Below are positions 1 through 7,784 of a DNA stretch of 36,232 nt, piece by piece. The notes under the pieces were generated by a model. It was not told the DNA's origin and did no database searches. It saw nothing but the letters and a program-made list of their open reading frames with translations. The position numbers were made by a program, and so were the translations under genes. Positions within the stretch are counted from its first letter, which is position 1. Each line of letters opens with the position of its first letter. The stretch comes from DASSBR01 sp035708085 (GTDB taxonomy: Bacteria > Pseudomonadota > Gammaproteobacteria > Natronospirales > DASSBR01), in NCBI GenBank assembly GCA_035708085.1, contig DASSTE010000026.1:1-36232 (forward strand). Direction: 5' to 3'.

Positions 1-243
1 ACGCAATATCTCGCCAAGCCGGCGCGAACTGCGGAAATCGTCGCGGCCCTGACGCGCGAGGCGCAGGGCGATGCGTCGATGCCGATCGCGGATGAGCCGC
101 CGTCGGTGCGCAGACTCGAATGGGAGCATATCCAGCGCGTATTGAACGCGTACGGCGGCAACATCTCCGTCACCGCGCGGGCGCTCAACATGCACCGGCG
201 CACGTTACAGCGCAAATTGCAGAAGCGCCCGGTCCGGCGCTGA
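1..243 (+). CDS. RegA/RoxR/PrrA-type response regulator, C-terminal part
   Basis: The window opens inside this gene; 80 codons and a TGA stop are visible. The visible part is the end of the receiver-to-DNA-binding linker plus a Fis-type helix-turn-helix. Its last ~40 residues begin LEWEHIQRVLNAYGGNIS and end RRTLQRKLQKRPVRR, which is the very conserved recognition-helix end of the RegA/PrrA/ActR/RoxR family. These regulators answer to a membrane redox-sensing kinase (RegB/PrrB/RoxS) and control respiration and carbon genes. The phospho-acceptor Asp lies outside the window. No kinase gene is visible here. The family call is firm; the regulon is unknown. Confidence 0.88.
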   Translation, partial: TQYLAKPARTAEIVAALTREAQGDASMPIADEPPSVRRLEWEHIQRVLNAYGGNISVTARALNMHRRTLQRKLQKRPVRR

Positions 244-260
244 AAGCCCGGCGCCCGATA

Positions 261-290
261 TTGCCCCGGCGGCGGATTTCGGATTATTCT
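261..290 (+). promoter_or_regulatory. possible sigma70 promoter
   Basis: TTGCCC (261-266) and TATTCT (285-290) are separated by 18 bases, each matching four of six consensus bases. A start near 297 would leave almost no leader before the ATG at 302, which also has no visible Shine-Dalgarno sequence. The next gene may therefore be read from a nearly leaderless transcript, or the promoter may be spurious. Confidence 0.25.
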
Positions 291-301
291 GTCGCACCAC
301 C

Positions 302-673
302 ATGGCAAGATCGCTGCAACAATCTTCGCAGGATGCGTTGCCCCCTCGTCGACCGGCTTTGTCGAAAGCCGCACGCGTGCCGCTTTGGCGGAAGTGCCTG
401 TTGCTGGTTGCGCTTGTCTGCGCGATCGGACTGTATTCCGACGCTGTCACGCACCATCACCGGACGCTGGCCCAGGAGATGGGCTGTCCCGTCTGCCACG
501 TTGTCAGCCATAACGCACTCACGGCTTTCACGCCGTCGATCGCGCTTCCGGCACAGATTTTCAGCTGGTCCCGTCCGAGTCTGCGCCGCTCCGGGCTCAA
601 GGGGTTCCGGCAGTTTATCAACCCCGCCCATCGCTCCCGCGCTCCGCCTTTCTACGCTCCCAAGCTTATCTGA
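302..673 (+). CDS. small membrane-anchored Cys/His protein upstream of metal efflux operon
   Basis: This is a 123-residue protein that I cannot place confidently in a named family; it resembles the loose DUF2946-like group often found beside copper or zinc efflux genes. It has a basic N-terminus, one hydrophobic segment at about residues 29-48, then a triple His, a CPVCHVVSH stretch and a short basic C-terminal tail ending PPFYAPKLI. The topology suggests an inner membrane anchor with the Cys/His cluster in the periplasm, suited to binding a soft or borderline metal. CPVCH formally matches a c-haem motif, but nothing else looks like a cytochrome. The start ATG at 302 has no clear ribosome site. 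Position immediately before the RND operon suggests a metal-related role; that is inference. Confidence 0.6.
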   Translation: MARSLQQSSQDALPPRRPALSKAARVPLWRKCLLLVALVCAIGLYSDAVTHHHRTLAQEMGCPVCHVVSHNALTAFTPSIALPAQIFSWSRPSLRRSGLKGFRQFINPAHRSRAPPFYAPKLI

Positions 674-763
674 CTGAATCCGGCCTCGCGGCGGCCGCCC
701 TTTCGGCGCCCGCGCAAGCCGCCTGTTTAGCGCGCATGCGTGCGCTACGCTTTGGAGCACAAC

Positions 764-847
764 ATGAATTCCGGCAGTTTTTCCGCCTGGACGAGTAACG
801 CAGATTGCGCCGCCGCCTTGCGCCGTGCGGTTTGGCCGATGCAATGA
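764..847 (+). CDS. 27-residue short frame coupled to the outer membrane factor gene
   Basis: An ATG at 764 follows TTTGGAGCAC (SD-like GGAG, 754-757, six bases before the ATG) and opens 27 codons ending in TGA at 845-847. That stop overlaps the ATG of the outer membrane factor gene (844-846) as ATGA, the usual sign of translational coupling. The peptide starts MNSGSFSAWTSNADCAAA and ends AVWPMQ; it has one Cys and no signal or membrane segment. The outer membrane factor start lacks its own good ribosome site, so ribosomes finishing this frame could restart there. It could be a leader or coupling peptide, or a chance frame. Confidence 0.4.
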   Translation: MNSGSFSAWTSNADCAAALRRAVWPMQ

Positions 848-2340
848 CAACCGTGTCCTTGGGGCGCATGGCGCCGTTCGCCGTGCCTCTGGCGGGCCTG
901 CTGCTGGCCGCTTGCGCGGTCGGACCCGATTTTCAAAAACCTGCGGCGCCCGATGTCAGCGGGTATACGGCGCAACCGCCGGCAACGACCGCCGCCACGG
1001 CAAACGTCGCCGGTGGCGCCGCCCAGCGCTTCGTCAAAGGCAGCGATATTTCCGGCGAATGGTGGACGCTGTTTCATTCAAAGCCGCTTGACACGCTGAT
1101 CGGGCAGGCGCTCGCAAACAATCCCGATCTCGACGCGGCGCAAGCCGCATTGGCGGCAGCAAAGGAAGACGTCCTGGCGCAGCGCGGCGCTTATTACCCG
1201 AGCATCTCGGGCAGTCTTGGCGCGAACCGGGCGCATGATCCGTCGGCCGCGCTCGCGCCCGTACCCAGTAACAACGCCTACCAGTACAACCTGTTCACCG
1301 CGCAGATCGGCGTGTCCTACGTACCCGACGTTTTCGGTCTGAACCGCCGCACTGTCGAATCGCTGCAGGCGCAGGAACAGGCGGTGCGCTTCCAGATGAT
1401 CGCGACCTACAACACGTTGACGGCCAACGTGGTGGTTGCCGCGCTCCAGGAAGCGGCGTTGCAGGCACAGATCGACGCCACGCGAAAGCTCATCGCCATC
1501 GGCAACCACGCGCTCAAAATTGTGAAATATCAATTTTCCAAGGGTTATGCCAGCAAGCTCGATGTCGCGTCGCAGGCCGCGCAGCTTGCACAAGTGAAGG
1601 CCGGCCTGCCGGCGCTGGTCAAACAGATGGCCTGGCAACACAACCTGCTGGCGGTGCTCGCCGGCCGCTTTCCGGGACAGGCGCCGCCGGCCGCGTTCAA
1701 ACTCGCCTCGCTGCACTTGCCCGAAAAACTGCCGGTAAGCCTGCCCTCCGCGCTCGTCGCGCAACGTCCCGATGTGCGCCAGGCACAAGCCAACCTGCAC
1801 GCCGCCAGCGCGCAAATCGGTATCGCGGTAGCGAATCGGTTGCCGCAGATTCAGCTGACTGGCGACGCCGGCAGCATGGCATTGGCCATCGGCAAGCTGT
1901 TCACGACGGGTAGCGGCTTCTGGGGCTTGGCGGCCGCGTTGACCGCGCCCATTTTCGAGGGCGGCACGCTGGCGCACCAGGAGCGCGCCGCCAAGGCGGC
2001 TTACAGGGAAGCGGCGGCCCAGTATCGCAGCACCGTGCTGACGGCGTTCCAGAATGTCGCCGACACACTGGCGGCGCTCGAGCAGGACGCGAAAAGCCTC
2101 AAGGCAGCCGCCGCCGCCGCGACGGCTGCGCAAACGACGCTGGATTTATCCCAACGGCAATTCCGCCATGGCTACGCCAGCGAACTTTCCCTGCTGAGTG
2201 CCGAACAAGGCTGGCAGCAAGCGCATGCCAGCCTCGTGCAGGCCCAGGCCAATCGCTACATCGATACGGTGGCGCTGTTCCAGGCACTGGGGGGCGGCTG
2301 GTGGCATCGACCGAACCTGGCGAAGGACAAAGATGAGTAA
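844..2340 (+). CDS. RND efflux outer membrane factor lipoprotein (NodT/CusC family)
   Basis: This 498-residue protein is the outer membrane channel of a tripartite efflux system, joining pump and adaptor to the outside. The N-terminus is a lipoprotein signal with lipobox LLAAC, the modified Cys being residue 24, followed by VGPDFQKP as in NodT/CusC/OprM proteins. Two TolC-type repeats follow, rich in Ala/Gln helices (AAQAALAAAKED; VAQRPDVRQAQANLHAA). The ATG at 844 was chosen because it overlaps an upstream stop as ATGA and starts a proper signal peptide; TTG 805 and ATG 868 are alternatives. Its 3' end overlaps the adaptor gene by eight bases, so the genes form an operon. Substrate follows from the pump, a heavy-metal type. 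Confidence 0.9.
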   Translation: MTTVSLGRMAPFAVPLAGLLLAACAVGPDFQKPAAPDVSGYTAQPPATTAATANVAGGAAQRFVKGSDISGEWWTLFHSKPLDTLIGQALANNPDLDAAQAALAAAKEDVLAQRGAYYPSISGSLGANRAHDPSAALAPVPSNNAYQYNLFTAQIGVSYVPDVFGLNRRTVESLQAQEQAVRFQMIATYNTLTANVVVAALQEAALQAQIDATRKLIAIGNHALKIVKYQFSKGYASKLDVASQAAQLAQVKAGLPALVKQMAWQHNLLAVLAGRFPGQAPPAAFKLASLHLPEKLPVSLPSALVAQRPDVRQAQANLHAASAQIGIAVANRLPQIQLTGDAGSMALAIGKLFTTGSGFWGLAAALTAPIFEGGTLAHQERAAKAAYREAAAQYRSTVLTAFQNVADTLAALEQDAKSLKAAAAAATAAQTTLDLSQRQFRHGYASELSLLSAEQGWQQAHASLVQAQANRYIDTVALFQALGGGWWHRPNLAKDKDE

Positions 2341-3472
2341 CAGATTATTAGCTATCCTGGCCGCGGCGACGCTCATCGCGCTTGCCGGCTGTTCCTCCAA
2401 AGCAGCCGGCGACCACAAGGGCGCGTCCACCACGGCGAGCGACGTGACTTTGACGGCGGCACAACAAAAACACATTCACCTCTACACCGTTGCGCCGGCG
2501 AAGTTCCGCAAGACGATCGCAACCACCGGCACCGTCGATTACGACCATGATCACGCCACGGCGGTGCTTGCACCTTTTTCGGGACCGGTTGCCAAAGTAC
2601 TCGTTTCACTTGGCGAAAAGGTACGCCGGGGACAGCCGCTGGCGCTTGTGAACTCGCCCGATTTCGCAGCTGCGATCGGCGCCTACCGCAAAGCCCTCGC
2701 CAGCGCGAAGGCAGCCCGGCACCTTGCCGATCTGGACCGGGACCTGCTGCAACATCAGGGCATTTCGCAACGCGAAGAGGCGCAGGCGCAGGCAGACGCG
2801 ATTGGCGCCGAGGCTGATGCCGATGCAGCCCGGCAAGCGCTCGTCGCGTTGCACGTCGACCCGAAAACCATCAAGGCCATCGCGGCGGGGAAGCCGATCC
2901 CGCACCTTCGAGGGGTTATTCGTGCACCGATAACGGGCACCGTGGTGGAAAAATCGATTGCGCCCGGACAACTGCTTGAGGCGGACGCTACGCCATGCTT
3001 TACCGTGGCCGACCTGTCGCACGTCTGGGTGAATGCGCAGGTTTTCGGCGCCGATATCGCGACAGTCGCTCCCGGCGATCCGGCGGCCGTGGAAACCGAT
3101 TTCGGTTCCAAGACACTGCAAGGGAGCGTTACCAATGTATCGGCGCAGGTGGATCCGAGTACCGGCTCGGCGATCGCCCGGGTGATCGTCAGTAATCCTG
3201 GCGATCAACTCAAGAAAGGCATGTACGTACGCGTACTGATTCGCAGCCCGAAGCCGATCGATGGCTTGTTGGTGCCCGTGTCGGCCATCCTGCGCGATGA
3301 CGAGAATCTGCCCTTCGTATATGTCGCCCAGGCCCACGGCGGCTTTGCGCGGCAGCGTGTCACGCTCGGCTACCGCGACGGCAACCGGTTCGACATCACG
3401 TCCGGGCTCAAGGCCGGCAACAGGATCGTGGTCGACGGCGGCATCTTCCTGCGGTTTATCGAAAGCCAATGA
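2333..3472 (+). CDS. RND periplasmic adaptor lipoprotein (CusB/CzcB type)
   Basis: This 379-residue membrane fusion protein bridges the inner membrane pump and the outer membrane channel. The N-terminus is a lipoprotein signal (IALAGC, Cys near residue 20). Next comes the lipoyl-like half VLAPFSGPVAKVLVSLGEKV, a helical hairpin rich in Ala/Gln/Arg, the second lipoyl half IRAPITGTVVEKSIAPGQLL, a beta-barrel domain (VWVNAQVFGADI) and a membrane-proximal domain (DENLPFVYVAQ). A His-containing stretch (DYDHDHATA) lies just before the first lipoyl half and could touch metal. The ATG at 2333 lies inside the end of the previous gene, and its stop overlaps the pump start as ATGA. No C-terminal metal-chaperone domain is present. 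Confidence 0.9.
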   Translation: MSNRLLAILAAATLIALAGCSSKAAGDHKGASTTASDVTLTAAQQKHIHLYTVAPAKFRKTIATTGTVDYDHDHATAVLAPFSGPVAKVLVSLGEKVRRGQPLALVNSPDFAAAIGAYRKALASAKAARHLADLDRDLLQHQGISQREEAQAQADAIGAEADADAARQALVALHVDPKTIKAIAAGKPIPHLRGVIRAPITGTVVEKSIAPGQLLEADATPCFTVADLSHVWVNAQVFGADIATVAPGDPAAVETDFGSKTLQGSVTNVSAQVDPSTGSAIARVIVSNPGDQLKKGMYVRVLIRSPKPIDGLLVPVSAILRDDENLPFVYVAQAHGGFARQRVTLGYRDGNRFDITSGLKAGNRIVVDGGIFLRFIESQ

Positions 3473-6400
3473 GCGCGCAACCGGATTCAAAAGATTTGCG
3501 GCCACACGCGCCATCCGTCATTAACCGGATCGTCGCGTTCTCGCTCGATCAGCGCCTGCTCATCATTCTGCTGATGCTGATCCTGGTGGGTGCAGGCTGG
3601 TGGTCGCTCGACCATCTGCCGATGGACGCCTACCCGGACCTGTCGCCGCCGATGGTCGACATTGTCACTCAGTGGCCGGGGCATGCGGCCGAGGAAGTGG
3701 AGCGGCTGGTGACGATACCCGTCGAGCGGGGCATGAGCGGTATTCCGAAGCTGACGGTCAAGCGGTCGGTCTCGCTCTACGGGCTGTCCGACGTCACGCT
3801 GACTTTCAATGACGGCACCAATAACTACTTCGCCCGCCAACAGGTTTTCAACCGGCTGGGCGATCTCGACTTGCCCGACGGCGTCAGTCCGTCGGTGTCG
3901 CCGCTGACCGCGCCTTCCGGCCTGATCTATCGCTATGTGCTGCAGAGCCCCGACCGGTCGGCGATGCAACTCAAGACCCTCGAAGACTGGCTCATCGAGC
4001 CGCAATACCGCTCCGTGCCGGGGGTGGCGGACGATTCCGGCTTCGGCGGCGGCACGATGCAGTACCAGGTGCGGCTGGACCCGGTCAAAATCGCCGCGAT
4101 CGGTCTGTCGGTGCCGCAGGTGGAAGCGGCACTCGCGGCGAACAACGGTAACGCCGGCGGCGGGTTTTATTCGCAAGGCGGCCAGTTTTACTACGTACGT
4201 GGTCTGGGGCGGCTGAAAACCCTGCAGGACATCGGCAACGTCGTGCTGGAAGTTCACAACGGCACGCCCGTGCTGGTCAAGGACGTCGGCCGCGTGGTGA
4301 TCGGCACGCCGCCGAGACTGGGTGTGTTTGGCTATAACAAACAGAGCGATGCCGTCGAAGGCGTCATCATGATGCGCAAAGGCGCGAAGACGCAGGAAGT
4401 ACTGAAGCGTGTTGAGGCGAAGACGCGGCAGCTTAACGACTCAATTCTGCCGAAGGACGTCAAGATCCATCCATTCTACGACCTTAGCAATCTGATCGCC
4501 GAAACGACGCGCGCCGTGGAGCGCAACCTGTGGCGTGGCGTAGTCCTGGTCGTCATCGTGCTGATTTTCTTTCTTTACGACTTTCGCGCCGGGCTGATTG
4601 TCGGCATCACCATTCCGCTGGCACTGCTGTTCGCATTTCTGTGCCTCGATCTGCAGAACGCGTCGGCCAATCTGTTGTCCATCGGCGCGGTGGATTTCGG
4701 TATCCTGGTCGATGGCGCAATATTCATGGTGGAAAACATCTTCCGCCAGATCGCCGCGCGCCGGGGCACCGGCTTTAACGTCAAGGAAGTCATTCGGGAT
4801 GCCGCCGCGGAAGTGGATCGACCGCTGGTCTATGCCGTGTCCGTTATCGTCGCGAGCTTTCTGCCGATTTACGTTCTGACCGGACCATCCGGCAAGCTGT
4901 TCAAACCGATGGCAGACACGATGATCTTCGCGCTGGTCGGCTCATTGATCGTGACGCTGACGCTGCTGCCGGTGCTGTGTGCGCTGTTCATGCGCAAGGG
5001 CGTGCGCGAGCGGCGCAACCGGATCATGGACGCCGTTCACTGGGCGTACGTCAGGGGCCTGGACTTCTGTCTCGCCCGGCCGTGGAAAACGACGGCGGTA
5101 TCGGCGTTGCTGCTGGTGGGCGCGCTGGCGCTCATCCCGCTCATTGGTGCCGAATTCATGCCGCACCTCGACGAAGGCTCACTGTGGGTGCGGGCGACGA
5201 TGCCCTATTCCATTTCGTTCGATGAAGCGGCGAAGATTTCGCCACAGATTCGGGCCGTGCTGCGTTCGTTCCCCGTCGTCACGACGGTCGCCTCGGAGTT
5301 GGGAAGGCCCGACGACGGTACCGATGCTACCGGGTTTTTCAACGACGAGTTTTTCGTCGGCCTCAAACCTTATTCGCAATGGCATGGCCGGTATCACAGC
5401 AAGGCCGAGTTGATCCAGGCCATCAATAAAAAACTGCAAGCATTTCCCGGCATCATATTCAACTTCACCCAGCCCGCGGAAGATGCGGTCGACGAGGCAG
5501 AGACGGGCCTCAAAAGCGCGCTCGCGGTCAAGATCTTCGGGCCCAACCTGAAAACACTCCAGCACAAGGGCAAAGCCATCAAGCAGGTGCTGAAACATGT
5601 ACGCGGCATCGCCGACGTCACGCTGGTGCACGAACTGGGGCAGCCGAGCCTGAGCATCAAGATAAATCGCGCCAGGATTGCCCGGTACGGCTTGAACGTA
5701 GCCGATGTGAATGCCCTGATCCAAAGCGCAATCGGCGGTGTCGTGGCTACACAGATCGTACAGGGGGAAAAGGAATTCGATCTCGTCGTGCGGCTGCAGC
5801 AACGGTACCGCGACAACCCCGAAAAGATCGGCGATATTCCGGTGGCAACTCCCGGCGGACAACAGATTCCGTTGAAGGAGCTGGCGGATATCAGCGTCAC
5901 AAACGGCGCTTCATTTATTTATCGCGAGAACAATTCGCGCTACATCGGGGTGCAATTTTCGGTTCAGGGCCGCGATCTTGCCGGCGCGGTCGGCGATGCT
6001 ATCCGGCAGGTGCACCAAAAAGTGCGCTTGCCGCAGGGCTACCGCGTGGATTGGGGCGGCGAATACAAGGAGTACACCGCATCGCGCGCGCAAATGAATG
6101 TCATTCTGCCGCTGACGCTGTGCGTGATTTTCCTGCTGCTGTTTGTACTCTACAGCAACTTCAAATTCCCGTTCATCACCGTGGCAGGTGTAATTTTGTC
6201 CGCGCCCTTCGGCGGAATTCTGGCGCTCTGGATAACCGGCACGCCCTTCTCGGTGTCTTCCGGCATCGGCTTCATCGTGCTGTTCGGCGTGTCCGTGCTG
6301 ACGGCGGTCGTTTACATTTCCTGCGTCAACGAACTGCGCCGCGACGGCACGGCGCTCGATGAGGCCGTTCGGCAGGGGGCTATCCTGCGCCTGCGCCCGA

Positions 6401-6594
6401 TCATGATGACCGCGCTGGTCGCTGCCCTCGGCCTGCTGCCGGCGGCAATCGCCACCGGCGTCGGCACCGATTCGCAGCGGCCGTTTGCGCTGGTGATCGT
6501 CAGCGGAATGCTGGCACGACTGCTGATCGGCATCTTCCTGATGCCGGCACTTTATGCATTGGTTGCAAGGCCGAACGATCGGCTGAAGGTCTAG
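3469..6594 (+). CDS. heavy-metal efflux RND pump (CusA/CzcA family)
   Basis: This 1041-residue proton-driven inner membrane pump exports metal ions through the partner channel. It has the normal HME-RND length and layout: one N-terminal membrane helix, large periplasmic loop, helix bundle, second large loop and final helices. The proton-relay signature in helix 4, DFGILVDGAIFMVEN, gives D409, D415 and E422 with the same spacing as the essential D402/D408/E415 of CzcA. The second periplasmic loop has GRPDDGTDATGFFNDEFFV and no obvious CusA-type methionine triad, so divalent cations such as Co, Zn, Cd or Ni look at least as likely as copper; this is inference. The start overlaps the adaptor stop (ATGA). 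A lipoprotein gene follows after 37 bases. Confidence 0.93.
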   Translation: MSAQPDSKDLRPHAPSVINRIVAFSLDQRLLIILLMLILVGAGWWSLDHLPMDAYPDLSPPMVDIVTQWPGHAAEEVERLVTIPVERGMSGIPKLTVKRSVSLYGLSDVTLTFNDGTNNYFARQQVFNRLGDLDLPDGVSPSVSPLTAPSGLIYRYVLQSPDRSAMQLKTLEDWLIEPQYRSVPGVADDSGFGGGTMQYQVRLDPVKIAAIGLSVPQVEAALAANNGNAGGGFYSQGGQFYYVRGLGRLKTLQDIGNVVLEVHNGTPVLVKDVGRVVIGTPPRLGVFGYNKQSDAVEGVIMMRKGAKTQEVLKRVEAKTRQLNDSILPKDVKIHPFYDLSNLIAETTRAVERNLWRGVVLVVIVLIFFLYDFRAGLIVGITIPLALLFAFLCLDLQNASANLLSIGAVDFGILVDGAIFMVENIFRQIAARRGTGFNVKEVIRDAAAEVDRPLVYAVSVIVASFLPIYVLTGPSGKLFKPMADTMIFALVGSLIVTLTLLPVLCALFMRKGVRERRNRIMDAVHWAYVRGLDFCLARPWKTTAVSALLLVGALALIPLIGAEFMPHLDEGSLWVRATMPYSISFDEAAKISPQIRAVLRSFPVVTTVASELGRPDDGTDATGFFNDEFFVGLKPYSQWHGRYHSKAELIQAINKKLQAFPGIIFNFTQPAEDAVDEAETGLKSALAVKIFGPNLKTLQHKGKAIKQVLKHVRGIADVTLVHELGQPSLSIKINRARIARYGLNVADVNALIQSAIGGVVATQIVQGEKEFDLVVRLQQRYRDNPEKIGDIPVATPGGQQIPLKELADISVTNGASFIYRENNSRYIGVQFSVQGRDLAGAVGDAIRQVHQKVRLPQGYRVDWGGEYKEYTASRAQMNVILPLTLCVIFLLLFVLYSNFKFPFITVAGVILSAPFGGILALWITGTPFSVSSGIGFIVLFGVSVLTAVVYISCVNELRRDGTALDEAVRQGAILRLRPIMMTALVAALGLLPAAIATGVGTDSQRPFALVIVSGMLARLLIGIFLMPALYALVARPNDRLKV

Positions 6595-6631
6595 TGGGCC
6601 TCGTCGCCCCAGCCCCATAGAGGAGTCAGCG

Positions 6632-7093
6632 ATGTCCTTGCCCCTGTTTCCGAAACGCCACATTTCAGCATTGCTGCTTCTTGCATTGCCGATTGCATTG
6701 TCCGGCTGCGGGTTGAGCACCTACGTGTACCCGGACGCGAATCGAACCAGAGCGGCTATTATCGAAAATAGCGTCAGCACCGACAGGCGGTCGGCGATTC
6801 ACGCGCTCCTCATTTCGGTGGATGGAAAGGAAGCGACCGGCAATGGCTTTCTGGGGCGCCCCGTACGGGTTTTTGTCAAGCCGGGACATCATGTGCTGCG
6901 CGTGACATGTTCGTACAACCAAGCGATGAATCTCGCCAGCGACTATCGGCAGACACTGACGCTGGACTTGAAGTCCGATTTTGTTTATCGCCTGGTACCC
7001 ATGCTGTCACAACCACGCCACGTGGATGGAAAATGCAGAACCGTGGTGCGCGCTTTCCCGCGGCGGGATGACGGATCGTCGCGGGACGAATAA
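6632..7093 (+). CDS. small lipoprotein of unknown function, end of efflux operon
   Basis: This is a 153-residue protein with a clear lipoprotein signal (LPIALSGCG, Cys near residue 26). The start at 6632 is set by GAGGAG about eight bases upstream. The mature part contains VRVFVKPGHHVLRVTC and a later FVYRLVP stretch, a beta-rich pattern seen in small envelope lipoproteins that display a short PEGA-like fold, but I do not recognise a specific family. It lies 37 bases behind the RND pump gene and just before a terminator, so it is probably the last gene of the efflux operon. A role in assembling or stabilising the pump, or in envelope stress, is possible but not shown by the sequence. Confidence 0.72.
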   Translation: MSLPLFPKRHISALLLLALPIALSGCGLSTYVYPDANRTRAAIIENSVSTDRRSAIHALLISVDGKEATGNGFLGRPVRVFVKPGHHVLRVTCSYNQAMNLASDYRQTLTLDLKSDFVYRLVPMLSQPRHVDGKCRTVVRAFPRRDDGSSRDE

Positions 7094-7105
7094 TCCATCG
7101 ACAAA

Positions 7106-7137
7106 AAAGCGCTCCTCGCAATCGCGGGGAGCGCTTT
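7106..7137. terminator. bidirectional hairpin terminator
   Basis: AAAGCGCTCCTCGC (7106-7119) and GCGGGGAGCGCTTT (7124-7137) form a 14-bp stem with one T-G wobble and a four-base AATC loop. The A-rich left flank (7103-7108) becomes a U-run for minus-strand transcripts; the plus-strand U-run is shorter. It lies between the converging lipoprotein and secreted-protein genes and can end transcription from both. Confidence 0.88.
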
Positions 7138-7148
7138 CAGTCACTGCC

Positions 7149-7760
7149 TTAATGCAATGATGCCAGCTTCACTTGCTTGTAACCGAGCGCATGGGCGACG
7201 TCATAGAACGCCTGGTTGGTGATCTTGTGGACGTTCTGGTCGAAGTTGACGCTCAGCTTCGGATTCTGGTTCACGTCCGCCATGACTGCGTTGTGAATGT
7301 CGTGCGACACCAGCACGTCATAGCAGCGGCCGGACCAGTACGTGCCATCCGGTGCGGTGCCGGCCTTGACCAGCGCGACCGCGAGCTTATGCCCTTTCAG
7401 GTCCGCCGGTGCCTTGGGCAGCTTGATGCCCATTGCCGTCGCATGCTTCAGCGCATCGGCGACCACCGCGTCCATGCCGGCCAGCCAGTTGTGCACGTTC
7501 TCCTTGCCGTACTGCTTCGTCAGCTTGGCCACTTCGGCATTGACCGTCTTCTTGCCCAGCATCGAGGTCAGCGCTCGCGCGGTCGAGAAATGCTTCGCAC
7601 CGCCGCCGGCCTTGACCAGCGCCGCCGTCAGTTTCAGATTTGGCTGGCCCATATAGGCCGGGCCGCCGAACATGTTGATGGTATCGGCGGCGAACGCGCT
7701 CGCTGCGAACAGCAGGGCGGCCGCGCCGGCAATCGTCAGTTTCATGCAGCTTCTTTTCAT
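7149..7760 (-). CDS. secreted protein of unknown function, downstream of trmB-type regulator
   Basis: This is a 203-residue protein with a good Sec signal peptide ending ASAFA|ADT. The start at 7760 is fixed by AAGGAG eight bases upstream. I do not recognise the family. The mature part is small, basic, mostly helical, and contains two copies of a short ALVKAG motif (LTAALVKAGGGAKHFS and LAVALVKAGTAPDGTYW), each beginning a similar segment, which hints at an internal duplication. A single Cys in RCYDVLVSHDIH is accompanied by several His residues. The gene follows the TrmB-family regulator by 24 bases on the same strand and is probably cotranscribed with it, so its expression is likely tied to the regulator's signal. 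Confidence 0.75.
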   Translation of the reverse strand: MKRSCMKLTIAGAAALLFAASAFAADTINMFGGPAYMGQPNLKLTAALVKAGGGAKHFSTARALTSMLGKKTVNAEVAKLTKQYGKENVHNWLAGMDAVVADALKHATAMGIKLPKAPADLKGHKLAVALVKAGTAPDGTYWSGRCYDVLVSHDIHNAVMADVNQNPKLSVNFDQNVHKITNQAFYDVAHALGYKQVKLASLH

Positions 7761-7784
7761 TGCTTGTCTCCTTCTTCAGTAGGA

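Noticed and set aside
524..560. CPVCH in the small protein read as a haem c site
   Set aside because: Single CXXCH in a tiny anchored protein without distal ligand or cytochrome fold; metal binding is more likely.
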